Shown piece by piece: positions 16,841 to 25,367 of a stretch of DNA of 64,000 nucleotides. The notes under the pieces are model-generated. The model was not told the DNA's origin. It searched no databases and was given only the letters and a program-made list of their open reading frames with translations. The translations under genes were made by a program, and so were the position numbers. Position 1 is the stretch's first letter. Each line of letters opens with the position of its first letter. Source of the stretch: JAAYDS01 sp012729155 (GTDB lineage: Bacteria > Chloroflexota > Anaerolineae > UBA1429); assembly GCA_036774405.1 (NCBI GenBank), contig DAIPBO010000018.1, positions 4,262 to 68,261 of the forward strand. Reading direction: 5' to 3'.

Positions 16841-18034
16841 CTACTCTGCCGTCGCCGCTTCGACAGCAGGCATCTGCCGACGACTGGGCACAGAGCAGGC
16901 CGCACACACAGCCGACGCGATCAGCATGACCGGCAGGGCGCCGAGGGCGGCCCGCAACCCGAGACCGTCACCCACCAGCCCCATGATCCAGGCTCCACCC
17001 GAGCCGCTCACAAAGGTAAAGCCCAACATGAACCCCGCCACGGTGGCCATGCGCCCGGGAAAGCGTCGCTGTCCCGACACCAGGTACAGCGTGTGTGAAG
17101 GGCCAAACGCAAGGCCGCTGAGAATCAGCGCCACATAGCCCCCTAGTCCAGGAATCACAAAGTACCCAAATAGCGCGATGCCCGCGACGGTCAGCGACCC
17201 GACCAATACGCCACGAAAGCCAATGCGATCGGCCAGGTATGAGCCCAGCACGCCCCCGATAGCGTTGGCAGCCAGGTAGGCCGAAAGCACCAGTCCATAC
17301 GTTGCCGGCGAGGCCCCCAGATCTTGCTCGTACTTGGGCACGTAGGCGCTCATCGTCTGTTGGGTCAGCGAGCGCAGGGCGAGACCGATCAGCAGGATCA
17401 CCAGCGGTACGTAAAAAGCACGCCCCTGCCGCGGCAACGAATGCTCGATGGGTGCGGGGCCATCCTCGCGATCTGGAAGCGCATGGGGCACCAGACGCCT
17501 GACCACCAGGAGGGCGACACTCACCGTTATAAAAGCGATGATGATGAGCGAACGTCGGCCAAAAGTGCCGATAAGAAAACCTCCCAGCGCCGAACCCGTC
17601 AGAGAGGCGCCCAACGTCCCGCCAAGGAAAAAGACCGACGCAGCCGTCGCCCCCCAGCGCCCGCCTCCAGATGCCGTTGCGTTGGCTGTCCCCTGAGGGT
17701 GAAAGGCCCCCGAGCCAAAGCCAGCCAGTGCCAGAACCAGCAGCAACACCCACTTGGCCGGTGCATATACCGCGAGCATGAACATGAGAGAGGTCCAGAC
17801 TATCGCGCTCACGGCGAGCGTGCGCCCCCCCACCTTCTCGGCGAGGCGCCCAAAAAGGGGCTGCGTGACAGACGAGATGGCGTTATAGAACAGCAGCGCC
17901 AGTCCGATATCCGAGTTCTTGAGCGCCAGTTCGGTGCTCATCGAGGCCAGCAGCACCGGCGCCAGCCCGAACCAGGTATCATGGGCGGCATGTGCGATGC
18001 TCTCACCAACCAGTGCGGCCGTGCGCTTGTCCAC
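16841..18034 (-). CDS. MFS transporter (Fsr-like)
   Basis: 397 aa with about twelve hydrophobic helices. The N-terminus contains GESIAHAAHDTWFGLAPVLL and QPLFGRLAEKVGGR, similar to the fosmidomycin-resistance type of MFS proteins. The centre has FHPQGTANA, another mark of that group. The substrate is unknown. GTG at 18034 is supported by GAGGGAG seven bases upstream. It follows hypB by 24 bases and precedes the broken MFS gene by 15 bases, so hypA, hypB and both transporters appear to be one transcript. A link of transport to hydrogenase maturation is only suggested by position. Confidence 0.87.
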   Translation of the reverse strand: MDKRTAALVGESIAHAAHDTWFGLAPVLLASMSTELALKNSDIGLALLFYNAISSVTQPLFGRLAEKVGGRTLAVSAIVWTSLMFMLAVYAPAKWVLLLVLALAGFGSGAFHPQGTANATASGGGRWGATAASVFFLGGTLGASLTGSALGGFLIGTFGRRSLIIIAFITVSVALLVVRRLVPHALPDREDGPAPIEHSLPRQGRAFYVPLVILLIGLALRSLTQQTMSAYVPKYEQDLGASPATYGLVLSAYLAANAIGGVLGSYLADRIGFRGVLVGSLTVAGIALFGYFVIPGLGGYVALILSGLAFGPSHTLYLVSGQRRFPGRMATVAGFMLGFTFVSGSGGAWIMGLVGDGLGLRAALGALPVMLIASAVCAACSVPSRRQMPAVEAATAE

Positions 18035-18058
18035 GTCTTGCTCCCTCGGTGTAGTGCT

Positions 18059-18706
18059 TCAGGCGGCCAGGCCGGCAAGCCAGTCGGCCAACGCGTCGAT
18101 ACCCGTGCCCACGGTGCTGGATACCTGGAACACCGCTATCTCGGGGTTCAGCGAACGCACCAGCCGCTCGAACTCGGCGACATCAAACGGCATAAAAGCC
18201 AGCAGGTCAGCCTTGTTCAGAGCCAACGCATCCACGTTGGCAAAGATGGTGGGATACTTGTGCGGCTTGTCGTCGCCTTCGGGCACGCTCGAGATACCCA
18301 GACGCGTGTGCTCGCCCAGCACAAAGTTCACGGGGCACACCAGGTTGCCCACATTCTCGATCAGCAACAGATCGATCTCATCGAGGGGCATCTGGTCAAG
18401 CGCCACGCGCACCTGTCGCGCATCCAGATGGCAACCGCCGCCTGTGTTAATCTGATAGACGGGTAGGCCCGCTGCGCGCACTTTTTGGGCGTCGACATCA
18501 GAGGCCAGGTCGCCCTCGATGACACCCACGCGAACTCGCCCTGCCAGCGCGACCGACACAGCCAGGATAAGGCTCGTCTTGCCGGCGCCCGGCGCGGCGA
18601 TGATATTGACGGCGTGGACGCCGTGCTCATCGAGCAACTGACGGTTGCTTGCTGCCACGTCGTCGTTGGCCTTCATAATGCGCTCGACCACGGGGATTCT
18701 GCTCAT
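18059..18706 (-). CDS. hypB: Hydrogenase nickel incorporation GTPase HypB
   Basis: 215 aa. HypB hydrolyses GTP while nickel is delivered into the [NiFe] hydrogenase large subunit. Seen: APGAGKTSLI (P-loop), EGDLASDVDA, the metal-binding NTGGGCHLDA segment, IENVGNLVCP and NKADLL (GTP specificity). The N-terminus is short, without the histidine-rich stretch or CxxCGC motif of some HypB proteins, so nickel storage is unlikely. The start ATG shares its A with the TGA stop of hypA (TGATG), indicating translational coupling. The frame is open 43 codons further upstream, inside hypA, but that is not credible. Confidence 0.96.
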   Translation of the reverse strand: MSRIPVVERIMKANDDVAASNRQLLDEHGVHAVNIIAAPGAGKTSLILAVSVALAGRVRVGVIEGDLASDVDAQKVRAAGLPVYQINTGGGCHLDARQVRVALDQMPLDEIDLLLIENVGNLVCPVNFVLGEHTRLGISSVPEGDDKPHKYPTIFANVDALALNKADLLAFMPFDVAEFERLVRSLNPEIAVFQVSSTVGTGIDALADWLAGLAA

Positions 18707-19050
18707 CAGTCTTCCACCTCGATGCTTTCTACATAGAACTCGCGGCCAGCCCGCACACGCGCCTGCGCCTGACCGCATTGTGGGCAGGTCCAGTCGGCAT
18801 CGGCAGGCTGCCAGACGTATCCACAGGCGCCACACTCAACCTCGACAGCCACGCGTCGAAAGACGAGTTCTGCCGCTTGTGCAACCGTGCCCTCGCTGAT
18901 GAGGTCATAGTAGAACTGGACGCTATCATCGATGATCGACGACAGCTCACCGACCACCAGATGGACACGACGCACACGGCGCGCACCAGCCTTGACGGCA
19001 TGACGACAAACGATATCAACGACGTTTTCGGTGACAGCGTATTCATGCAT
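18706..19050 (-). CDS. hypA: Hydrogenase maturation nickel metallochaperone HypA
   Basis: 114 aa. It binds nickel through the N-terminal Met-His-Glu (MHEYAVT) and has a C-terminal zinc site with two CxxC pairs (CGACGY and CPQCGQ). It works with HypB to insert nickel into the hydrogenase large subunit. The family always begins MHE, so 19050 is firm; upstream codons to 19116 are rejected. The TATAAT box ends only ten bases before this ATG and there is no Shine-Dalgarno sequence. The transcript may therefore be nearly leaderless. The hydrogenase itself and hypCDEF are 20-29 kb away. Confidence 0.95.
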   Translation of the reverse strand: MHEYAVTENVVDIVCRHAVKAGARRVRRVHLVVGELSSIIDDSVQFYYDLISEGTVAQAAELVFRRVAVEVECGACGYVWQPADADWTCPQCGQAQARVRAGREFYVESIEVED

Positions 19051-19059
19051 AGCAGGTCG

Positions 19060-19088
19060 ATTATAGCCGCGCGTCAGAATCAACCCAA
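19060..19088 (-). promoter_or_regulatory. Promoter of hypAB-MFS operon
   Basis: Minus strand TTGGGT (19088-19083), 17-base spacer, perfect TATAAT (19065-19060). The predicted start is near 19053, about three bases before the hypA ATG. Confidence 0.65.
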
Positions 19089-19102
19089 ACGTAGCAAGTT
19101 GC

Positions 19103-19294
19103 CTAGTCGAGATCATCCAGCGTCTCGGGTCGCACGACCCAGCGCATCACCACCAGCGCCGAGACCACGACGGGCGCTAGCCAGATCAGCGGTTCGGGCA
19201 CCAGCGCAAAGTAGATCACGCCAGCCATGATCGCCGTTATGCCGCCCCTGATGAGCACTTCGCGCCAACAACGCGCATCTCGCCAGCCTCTCAC
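19103..19294 (-). CDS. Small two-helix membrane protein, unknown function
   Basis: 63 aa. Not recognised. Two hydrophobic segments (about residues 15-31 and 35-51) are separated by a short EPLIW turn. The N-terminus is basic and the tail acidic (RPETLDDLD). The GTG start at 19294 is preceded by GGAGGTG with six-base spacing, good evidence that it is translated. It lies between the terminator of the aldehyde oxidoreductase gene and the hypA promoter, on the same strand as both. It may be expressed by read-through; no promoter is evident. Confidence 0.6.
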   Translation of the reverse strand: MRGWRDARCWREVLIRGGITAIMAGVIYFALVPEPLIWLAPVVVSALVVMRWVVRPETLDDLD

Positions 19295-19321
19295 TGCCCA
19301 CCTCCACAGAGCGAAAAAGAA

Positions 19322-19349
19322 GCGCCGTGACGGTTACCCGCCACGGCGC
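19322..19349 (-). terminator. Terminator of aldehyde ferredoxin oxidoreductase gene
   Basis: An 8-bp GC-rich stem (19342-19349 with 19322-19329). Read on the minus strand it is followed by TTCTTTTTCGC. It lies 14 bases after the stop codon. Confidence 0.75.
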
Positions 19350-19362
19350 CTGATCCACGTCA

Positions 19363-21234
19363 CTAGAAGAGCTCGGCCACCCAGGCGATATCCAGCTCGT
19401 GGAGCCTGGCTGACGTCGGTACGCCAGTCTCGGCATCCCAACCCATCATCTCGTAGAACAGGCCAACATGCTCGTCGAGCACTTCTGGATCGATGGGTGC
19501 TTCGTTGACCACCCCCGCCCTAAAGCTCGTGTTCATGCGCAGGGGCAACACATCGTCTTTGCGACCCAACCCGCATAGCTGGTTAAAGGCCCGCGCCATG
19601 GTAACACCGCGCTCGCCCACCATCAGCAACTCGTGCACTGTCGTTTCCCACCCGGTAATGGCACGCACGATGTCGACCATCTGATCGCGCGACCAGGGCA
19701 CAAACATGCAGTGTCCGAGATGGTTGTGCACCCACTGCCAGTTGCTGACGGCCTTGTAGGCTCGCACCTTGACGGGCGAGAGCTCGGTCTGCGGCACTGA
19801 CGTGTAGACGCCCAGGCTTTGCAGGCCTTCGTTTAGCTCAGAGTTGGCCAAACCCTCATCCCAAAAGTTGTGCATATGGTCGGCGCCGGTGGGCGACAAC
19901 GCATAGCCAAGGCCCTGCCCATGGCGATAGCGCGACTCGTGCATTGGGAATGGCTGCCCCTTGACCGTCACCAGGAATGGCTCGGCCTCGGGCCCGAGCT
20001 GCTTGGCGGCCACAGTGGGTCCTTCAGCCAGGAGATCCGCCAGGGCCCCCTCGCGCTCGCATATGCGACGCGTCATCTCAACCATGGCCGCAGCATTGCC
20101 AAAGCGCAGGTCTAGCCCGTCGGTGTCCTCTAGGGTGAGCAGGCCATTCTCAAAGCACTCCATCGCAAAGGCCACAGTCATACCGGTGGTGATGGTGTCA
20201 AGGCTATAGGCGTTGCACAACTCATGCGCCTTGGCAATGGCCCGCAGATCGTCGACGCCACAGACTGATCCAAACGCGCCCACCGTCTCATACTCTGGCC
20301 CACCATAGATCGGATTGACGTCATACTCGTCGTCGTGAACCTCGACGACGCGCTTGCAGCGGATCGGGCAGGCATAGCACCCTTCGCGTCCGGTGGTGAT
20401 CGTATCGCGCATCGCAATGCCACCGATCTTTTCAGCGCCCTCGAACTGGCCGTCCTGGAAATTGCGAGTAGGCAACGCACCAACTTCGTTCAGATCTACC
20501 AGGCCGCCGTTCGTGCCGGTGTCGTGCAGTCCAAAGGCATCTTGCTTCCAGTTGCGCACCATCCAGCGAGAAAGCTCCTTGAAGGCCGCCTCGTCGGCGA
20601 TGGGCACCTTGGGTTCGCCGCGAGCCACCACGGCTTTGAGATTCTTGGAACCCATCACCGCGCCGGTGCCCGTGCGACCTGCTGCGTGCCGAAGGTCGTT
20701 GATAATGCAGGCATAGCGCACTAGCTTTTCGCCGCCAGGGCCGATCATGGCCAAGCGCACGCGCCTGTCGTCCAGCTCACCCTGTACTGCCGTCTGGCAA
20801 TCGAGCGTGGTCATGCCCCACAGATGCTCGGCCGACCGAATCTCAACTTTGCCGTCGTGAATCCACAGATAGACTGGCTTGGGGGCCCTGCCTCTGATGA
20901 CGATGGCGTCAAAGCCAGCCTGCTTGAGTTCGGCACCAAAATAGCCGCCGACGTCGGCCTCGCCATAGCCACCGCTCAGCGGTGACTTGCACCCCACGGC
21001 ACTGCGCCCGGCGCCTGCGATGGGCAGGCCCGTGATGGCACCGGTGGCAAAGATCAGCAGATTGTCTGGCCCCAAGGGATCGGCTTTAGGGTCCATCTCG
21101 GCCAACAGATAGTGCGCAATGAATCCGTTACCGCCCATGTAACGCCGGTAAAAAGCTGCGTCCTTCTCCTCCACAGAGGAGACACCCCGAGTCAGATCTA
21201 CCTTGAGGATCTTGCCCGCAAACCCAGGTATCAT
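19363..21234 (-). CDS. Aldehyde ferredoxin oxidoreductase family protein (tungstopterin enzyme)
   Basis: 623 aa, full family length. These enzymes oxidise aldehydes to acids with ferredoxin as acceptor and use a tungsten bis-pterin plus one [4Fe-4S] cluster. Seen: LTRG near the start, the YMGGNGF opening, GRSAVGCKSPLSGGYGEADVGG, AGRTGTGAVMGSKNLKA (pterin binding), the cluster motif CYACPIRC, and QLCGLGRKDDVLP carrying the fourth Cys near the end. AGGGGGAG precedes the ATG. A ferredoxin partner is not in the window. Whether it serves aldehyde detoxification or amino-acid fermentation cannot be read from sequence. Confidence 0.93.
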   Translation of the reverse strand: MIPGFAGKILKVDLTRGVSSVEEKDAAFYRRYMGGNGFIAHYLLAEMDPKADPLGPDNLLIFATGAITGLPIAGAGRSAVGCKSPLSGGYGEADVGGYFGAELKQAGFDAIVIRGRAPKPVYLWIHDGKVEIRSAEHLWGMTTLDCQTAVQGELDDRRVRLAMIGPGGEKLVRYACIINDLRHAAGRTGTGAVMGSKNLKAVVARGEPKVPIADEAAFKELSRWMVRNWKQDAFGLHDTGTNGGLVDLNEVGALPTRNFQDGQFEGAEKIGGIAMRDTITTGREGCYACPIRCKRVVEVHDDEYDVNPIYGGPEYETVGAFGSVCGVDDLRAIAKAHELCNAYSLDTITTGMTVAFAMECFENGLLTLEDTDGLDLRFGNAAAMVEMTRRICEREGALADLLAEGPTVAAKQLGPEAEPFLVTVKGQPFPMHESRYRHGQGLGYALSPTGADHMHNFWDEGLANSELNEGLQSLGVYTSVPQTELSPVKVRAYKAVSNWQWVHNHLGHCMFVPWSRDQMVDIVRAITGWETTVHELLMVGERGVTMARAFNQLCGLGRKDDVLPLRMNTSFRAGVVNEAPIDPEVLDEHVGLFYEMMGWDAETGVPTSARLHELDIAWVAELF

Positions 21235-21355
21235 ATCGCGCTCCCCCTATCATTGATCGACTGTGCGGCAAATCAAACCGTATCGCTCAGGGTGCTGAGC
21301 ACCGGTGGCGTAACTCATCTTCTCAGAACAGCCCCGCCCTGTCAAACGCGGTTGG

Positions 21356-22663
21356 CTAGGGGCACTCGTCCAGAACTCGCATGACACGACTGAGCCGATC
21401 GGCGGTATGAACGGGGCGCCCATAGTGGTCGTAGAGTTGAGCCAACGTGACGTCATCGAGGGTGCGGCCCCCATCGGCATCGAACATGGATCGCGGCAAG
21501 ACGATGCAGTCGCCTGTCCGCTCGGGCGCCAGTTGCGCTATCACATCTTGCGCGGTGATGAGCCCTGACACCGTCACACTCTCTCCGAAGAAGCGATTAA
21601 CTATGGGCTCGAGATGCAGCCTGGTCCCAATTGCCGAGGCCAGTTCGTCTACGAGAGGCGCCAGCACAGGTGCGATGGCCGTGCCGCACACCAGCGTCGC
21701 GCTCGACACGGCAATATGGCGCCGACCGAGACGCATCCGCGTCTGCGCCCAATCGTCCAGCAGCTCGCGCACCAGGCCTACACCGTTATCGCGTTGCTCG
21801 GGGGCATCGTAGAACAGAGCAGGCGGAATGGGCTCCCGCGCCAAAAGATAGAGCTCATCGGCCGGGTAGAGCCAGGTGGTGTCAATGGTCGAAGATAGAC
21901 CACCCCGTACGCGCATAGCCATGGATAGCACGGCACGCGCCTCATCGGCCGTGAGGGTGCGACCCGCGCCGTGGTGAAAGCGCGTCAGGCCCACAGGCAC
22001 CAGGGCGAGGCTCTGCAGCGTGGGCCAGAGCGCTGCGCAATCGTTGATGGTCCGCTCGAGATGCGCACCATCGTTGAGCCCAGGGACAATGACCACCTGC
22101 CCATGCACCTCGACCCCAAGAGTGCCAAGCCGGTGAATCTGTGCGACAATATCTGGCGCCTGGGCATTGCCCAGACAGGCTCGGCGCGCAACCGGATCGG
22201 TAGCGTGGATAGACACAAACAGCGGGCTGAGATGCTGCTCAGCGATGCGCGCCCAATCATCCTCATCAAGGTTCGTGAGGGTGACGAAGCTACCGCTAAG
22301 GAATGACAGACGATAATCATCGTCGCGAACGTATAGACTGCGGCGCAAACCCCGCGGCATCTGGGCCACAAAGCAAAAGGGACAGCGATTGTCGCACTGC
22401 CTCAGGTCGTCAAAGAGCACCGAATCAAAGGTGAGCCCCAACGTCTCGTCATAATCGCGCTCGACCTGGATGCGATGTACCTGACCGTCGCGCTCAATGT
22501 CAAGCCACAGCTCCTCATCGGCACCATAGAAGCGATAGTCGATGACGTCACGCAACAAGTGGCCATTGATCGCCAGCAGTCGATCGCCGGGCTCCAGACC
22601 GATCTCGTCGCCGATGCTCCCAGGATCGACAGCGGTAATCACGTTCCCTCTCTGTGACGTCAT
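21356..22663 (-). CDS. DUF512 family radical SAM protein with PDZ-like N-terminus
   Basis: 435 aa. An N-terminal PDZ-like region (residues 5-60, GDEIGLEPGDRLLAINGH) precedes a radical SAM core with the cluster motif CDNRCPFC near residue 92. The C-terminal DUF512 domain contains VCGTAIAPVLAPLVDEL and FGESVTVSGLITAQD. The biochemical role of this family is not known. It is widespread in Firmicutes and Chloroflexota and commonly lies near ribosome-linked GTPase genes. Here its ATG overlaps the cmk stop by four bases, the last gene of the dac-rluB-cmk-DUF512 series. Confidence 0.88.
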   Translation of the reverse strand: MTSQRGNVITAVDPGSIGDEIGLEPGDRLLAINGHLLRDVIDYRFYGADEELWLDIERDGQVHRIQVERDYDETLGLTFDSVLFDDLRQCDNRCPFCFVAQMPRGLRRSLYVRDDDYRLSFLSGSFVTLTNLDEDDWARIAEQHLSPLFVSIHATDPVARRACLGNAQAPDIVAQIHRLGTLGVEVHGQVVIVPGLNDGAHLERTINDCAALWPTLQSLALVPVGLTRFHHGAGRTLTADEARAVLSMAMRVRGGLSSTIDTTWLYPADELYLLAREPIPPALFYDAPEQRDNGVGLVRELLDDWAQTRMRLGRRHIAVSSATLVCGTAIAPVLAPLVDELASAIGTRLHLEPIVNRFFGESVTVSGLITAQDVIAQLAPERTGDCIVLPRSMFDADGGRTLDDVTLAQLYDHYGRPVHTADRLSRVMRVLDECP

Positions 22664-23352
22664 CGGCAGCCGCGCTTTTCGGCGATGACGCCCAACACAG
22701 CAGTCACCACGTCATCGATAGAAAGCGTCGTGCTATCGATCACACAGGCATCGGCCGCCACAGCCAGTGGCGAGTCGGCGCGCGTGCTGTCGATGCGATC
22801 ACGCATAGCCAGCTCGCTGGTGACCTCTTCGAGCGAGACCTGGAGTCCTCGCGCAGTGGCCTCGGCCCATCGTCGGCGTGCGCGCTCTTGCAGAGTCGCG
22901 TCCAGATAGATCTTGACCTCAGCGCAGGGCAGCACCACAGTGCCGATGTCGCGCCCCACCAGCACAACCCCACCACGCTCCGCGATGCGGCGCTGCTGCC
23001 GAACCAGCGCCGAGCGCACGCCTGGATAGGCTGACACGGGCGAGACATGGTCGTTGATCTTTGGCTCGCGAATAGCCCAGGTAATATCGACACCGTCGGC
23101 TAGTACCGAGTATTGCCGACCATCAGCGGGCCCAGTGTTGATGATGTCGATGCGCAACTGCTGGGCGAGTGCCGTTATCGTGGCCTCATCTGCGATAGCG
23201 ACTCCGCGCTCGAGTGCCGCCCACGTCACCGCTCGATACATGGCGCCTGTGTCGATGTATACAAAGCCCAACCGGGCCGCCACCAGCGCACCGATGGTGC
23301 TCTTACCAGATGCGGCCGGCCCATCTATGGCGATACTAATCGATCTCATCAC
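22660..23352 (-). CDS. cmk: Cytidylate kinase
   Basis: 230 aa. It phosphorylates CMP and dCMP with ATP. Motifs: DGPAASGKST (P-loop), YIDTGAMYRAVTW (nucleotide site), GRDIGTVVLP and the lid region LQERARRRWAEA. The N-terminal ATG overlaps the rluB stop (ATGA) and its own stop overlaps the DUF512 start, so translation of the three is coupled. Length and motif order are standard. Confidence 0.96.
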   Translation of the reverse strand: MMRSISIAIDGPAASGKSTIGALVAARLGFVYIDTGAMYRAVTWAALERGVAIADEATITALAQQLRIDIINTGPADGRQYSVLADGVDITWAIREPKINDHVSPVSAYPGVRSALVRQQRRIAERGGVVLVGRDIGTVVLPCAEVKIYLDATLQERARRRWAEATARGLQVSLEEVTSELAMRDRIDSTRADSPLAVAADACVIDSTTLSIDDVVTAVLGVIAEKRGCR

Positions 23353-24122
23353 TCTCTTTCCCGTCCAAAGCGCACCAGCGCCTTGACCTCATCGGCCTCG
23401 AGCCAGCGCCCTTTACCAGGCAGCAGACCGCCGAGTCGCAGCGGCCCCATACGCACGCGCACCAATCGTGTCACCGTCATGCCCACAGCCTCGAACATGC
23501 GCCTTACCAGATGCTTGCGCCCCTCGCGCACCACCAGCTTGAACCAGGCGCAGCCACGCGGCGCCGCCTCTCCCCTAAAGCGATAGCCTGCGGGTAGAGG
23601 CGTCAGAGCACCTTTGGCTGGCCACTCCTCGCGGGGCAAGTCCACACCAGTGGCAAAGCGCTCATGCAGATCGAGCGGCGCGACTCCGCAGACCAACGCC
23701 AGATATTCCTTGGGGTGCTCGTAGCGCGGGTGCGAGAGACGTTGCGCCGTCTGCCCATCATTGGTATACAACAACAGTCCTTCGCTATCGGCATCGAGCC
23801 GCCCCACCGAAAAAAGGCGCGGCGAGCGTGGCACGAGGCTTTGGGCGATCTGTTCGGCGTGCGGATCGGAGGCCGTGGTAACATAGCCCACCGGCTTGTA
23901 GAGCAAGTAATAGCGGTACGCCGTTGGCGGCCGCACAACGACGCCATCGACTGCGACACGGTCTCTCTCGGGATCGATGCGCGTCCCAAGAGCATCAACC
24001 ACCTCACCATTGACCTGCACACGCCCCGCTGCGATCAGGCCATCGCAGGCCCGGCGTGACGCCACCCCGCACCGCGCCAGAAAGCGGTTCAGGCGGTCCT
24101 GCCCTCCTTCAGCGGCGGGCAT
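23349..24122 (-). CDS. Pseudouridine synthase, RluB/RsuA family
   Basis: 257 aa. It isomerises a uridine in rRNA. An N-terminal S4 RNA-binding domain (DRLNRFLARCGVASRRACD through RVQVNGEVV) is followed by the catalytic domain. That domain has KPVGYVTT, the active-site Asp in GRLDADSEGLLLYTND, and REGRKHLVRRMFEAVG. The combination is typical of RluB (23S rRNA), while RsuA or RluE specificity cannot be excluded. It overlaps the D-Ala-D-Ala carboxypeptidase gene by 14 bases and cmk by four. Confidence 0.92.
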   Translation of the reverse strand: MPAAEGGQDRLNRFLARCGVASRRACDGLIAAGRVQVNGEVVDALGTRIDPERDRVAVDGVVVRPPTAYRYYLLYKPVGYVTTASDPHAEQIAQSLVPRSPRLFSVGRLDADSEGLLLYTNDGQTAQRLSHPRYEHPKEYLALVCGVAPLDLHERFATGVDLPREEWPAKGALTPLPAGYRFRGEAAPRGCAWFKLVVREGRKHLVRRMFEAVGMTVTRLVRVRMGPLRLGGLLPGKGRWLEADEVKALVRFGRERE

Positions 24123-25236
24123 AGAGGGGCAATTCGGTAAATAGCTTGCCGTTCATCCAGACCTCCAGCGCGCCCAACGGCTCGTCGGCGCCAGCATCAG
24201 CGGGCGCTTGCCACAAGCGGCGCGTGTAGCGCAGAGAGCCAAGTTGCCAGGGGTGCACCAGAAAGGTCACTGGTTCGGCGATGGTGAACTCGTGTTCGTC
24301 ACCGTTAGCATCGCGATAGCGGTTGAGCGCGGACCGCGGCAGGTCGATGATGAGCTCGACGTGGTTTGCGTAGAAATAGTCGAGCAGTGCAGCAGAGTCG
24401 GCAAAGCGGTCTGTAGAACCCAACACAACCGTAAGCGCCTGGCCTGCTGGCCGCTCAACCCACCCCACCAGACACTGGCCTGCGTCATCGGTGGTGCCCG
24501 TCTTGATGCCCACCGCACCCGGATAGCGCGTCAGTAGCTCGTTCGTAGTCGTGAGTCTGTACCCACCCTTATCGATTTGTGCCTGTGCCACGATCTCGGC
24601 AAACAGCGGGTTGTCCATGGCTGCTCGAGACAGGATGGCGAGGTCGAACGCACTAGAGTACTGGCCAGCGGCATCGAGCCCATGGGCGTTGGCAAAGCGT
24701 GTATCTACGAGGCTCCACGTGGCGGCCAACGCGTTCATCTCGGCAACAAAGGCGGTCTCTGTGCCTGATAGGCTGCGCGCAATCGTCACCGCCGCAGCGT
24801 TGTCGCTGGGCACGAGCAGGATATAGAGCAGCTCTTCGAGCGTGAAATACGCGTCCTCACGCATGCCGATGGCGGTGTACGGGTAAAAGTCGGCTTTAAT
24901 GACCTGCAGATCAGCGCCCAACGAGTCGACAGGCGCCCCCCCCGTCGCCACGAGACTGGTCGCAGTCATGAACGTCATGATCTTGGTCAAAGAGGCGGGG
25001 GCGCGCCTGGCGTGCTCTTCGTGCGCCAGCACAATGGTGCTGGTAGTCGGGTTAACCAGAATATAGGCCGCAGCCGAGACGTGAGGTGGTGTGGGCTCGC
25101 GCAAGCCGGCCAGGTATTCGCGGGTAGCGCCCCAGAAGGGGGCATCTGAAGGCGCAATAACGGCCGGGCTGAACCCAGTGCCGAACATGGCGCCTATCAG
25201 AGCGAGTATCACCAAGTACGCTTTTCTACCGATCAT
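24109..25236 (-). CDS. D-alanyl-D-alanine carboxypeptidase (DacA/DacF type, S11 family)
   Basis: 375 aa. It trims the terminal D-Ala from peptidoglycan side chains outside the membrane. An N-terminal signal or anchor segment comes first (KAYLVILALIGAMFGTGF). The penicillin-binding motifs are all present: SLTK (active Ser), SDN, and KTG in VGIKTGTTDD. A C-terminal beta-rich domain follows. The open frame reaches 25344, but the TTGACC-17-TAGAAT promoter at 25265-25293 lies inside that extension. ATG 25236, which starts the signal peptide, is therefore used. It heads the operon with rluB, cmk and DUF512. Confidence 0.92.
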   Translation of the reverse strand: MIGRKAYLVILALIGAMFGTGFSPAVIAPSDAPFWGATREYLAGLREPTPPHVSAAAYILVNPTTSTIVLAHEEHARRAPASLTKIMTFMTATSLVATGGAPVDSLGADLQVIKADFYPYTAIGMREDAYFTLEELLYILLVPSDNAAAVTIARSLSGTETAFVAEMNALAATWSLVDTRFANAHGLDAAGQYSSAFDLAILSRAAMDNPLFAEIVAQAQIDKGGYRLTTTNELLTRYPGAVGIKTGTTDDAGQCLVGWVERPAGQALTVVLGSTDRFADSAALLDYFYANHVELIIDLPRSALNRYRDANGDEHEFTIAEPVTFLVHPWQLGSLRYTRRLWQAPADAGADEPLGALEVWMNGKLFTELPLYARR

Positions 25237-25264
25237 CCTACCGTGGCTCGAGCATGATAGGCCG

Positions 25265-25293
25265 ATTCTAGTCAAGCACCGGCGGCTGGTCAA
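25265..25293 (-). promoter_or_regulatory. Promoter of dac-rluB-cmk-DUF512 operon
   Basis: Minus strand TTGACC (25293-25288), 17-base spacer, TAGAAT (25270-25265). The predicted leader to the ATG at 25236 is about 22 bases. Confidence 0.65.
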
Positions 25294-25337
25294 GCAGTCA
25301 CCCTGTGTGCGAGTCGGCACATATGCACAACAGCGAG

Positions 25338-25367
25338 TTGACACACCCTACCCCCCTAGCGTATAAT
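25338..25367 (+). promoter_or_regulatory. Promoter of CoA-disulfide reductase fusion gene
   Basis: Consensus TTGACA (25338-25343), 18-base spacer, consensus TATAAT (25362-25367). This is the best promoter match in the window. The predicted start near 25374 falls inside the operator at 25367-25384. Confidence 0.8.

Noticed and set aside
25237..25344. N-terminal extension of the D-Ala-D-Ala carboxypeptidase
   Set aside because: The extension overlaps the gene's own -35 and -10 boxes and would place residues before a signal peptide.
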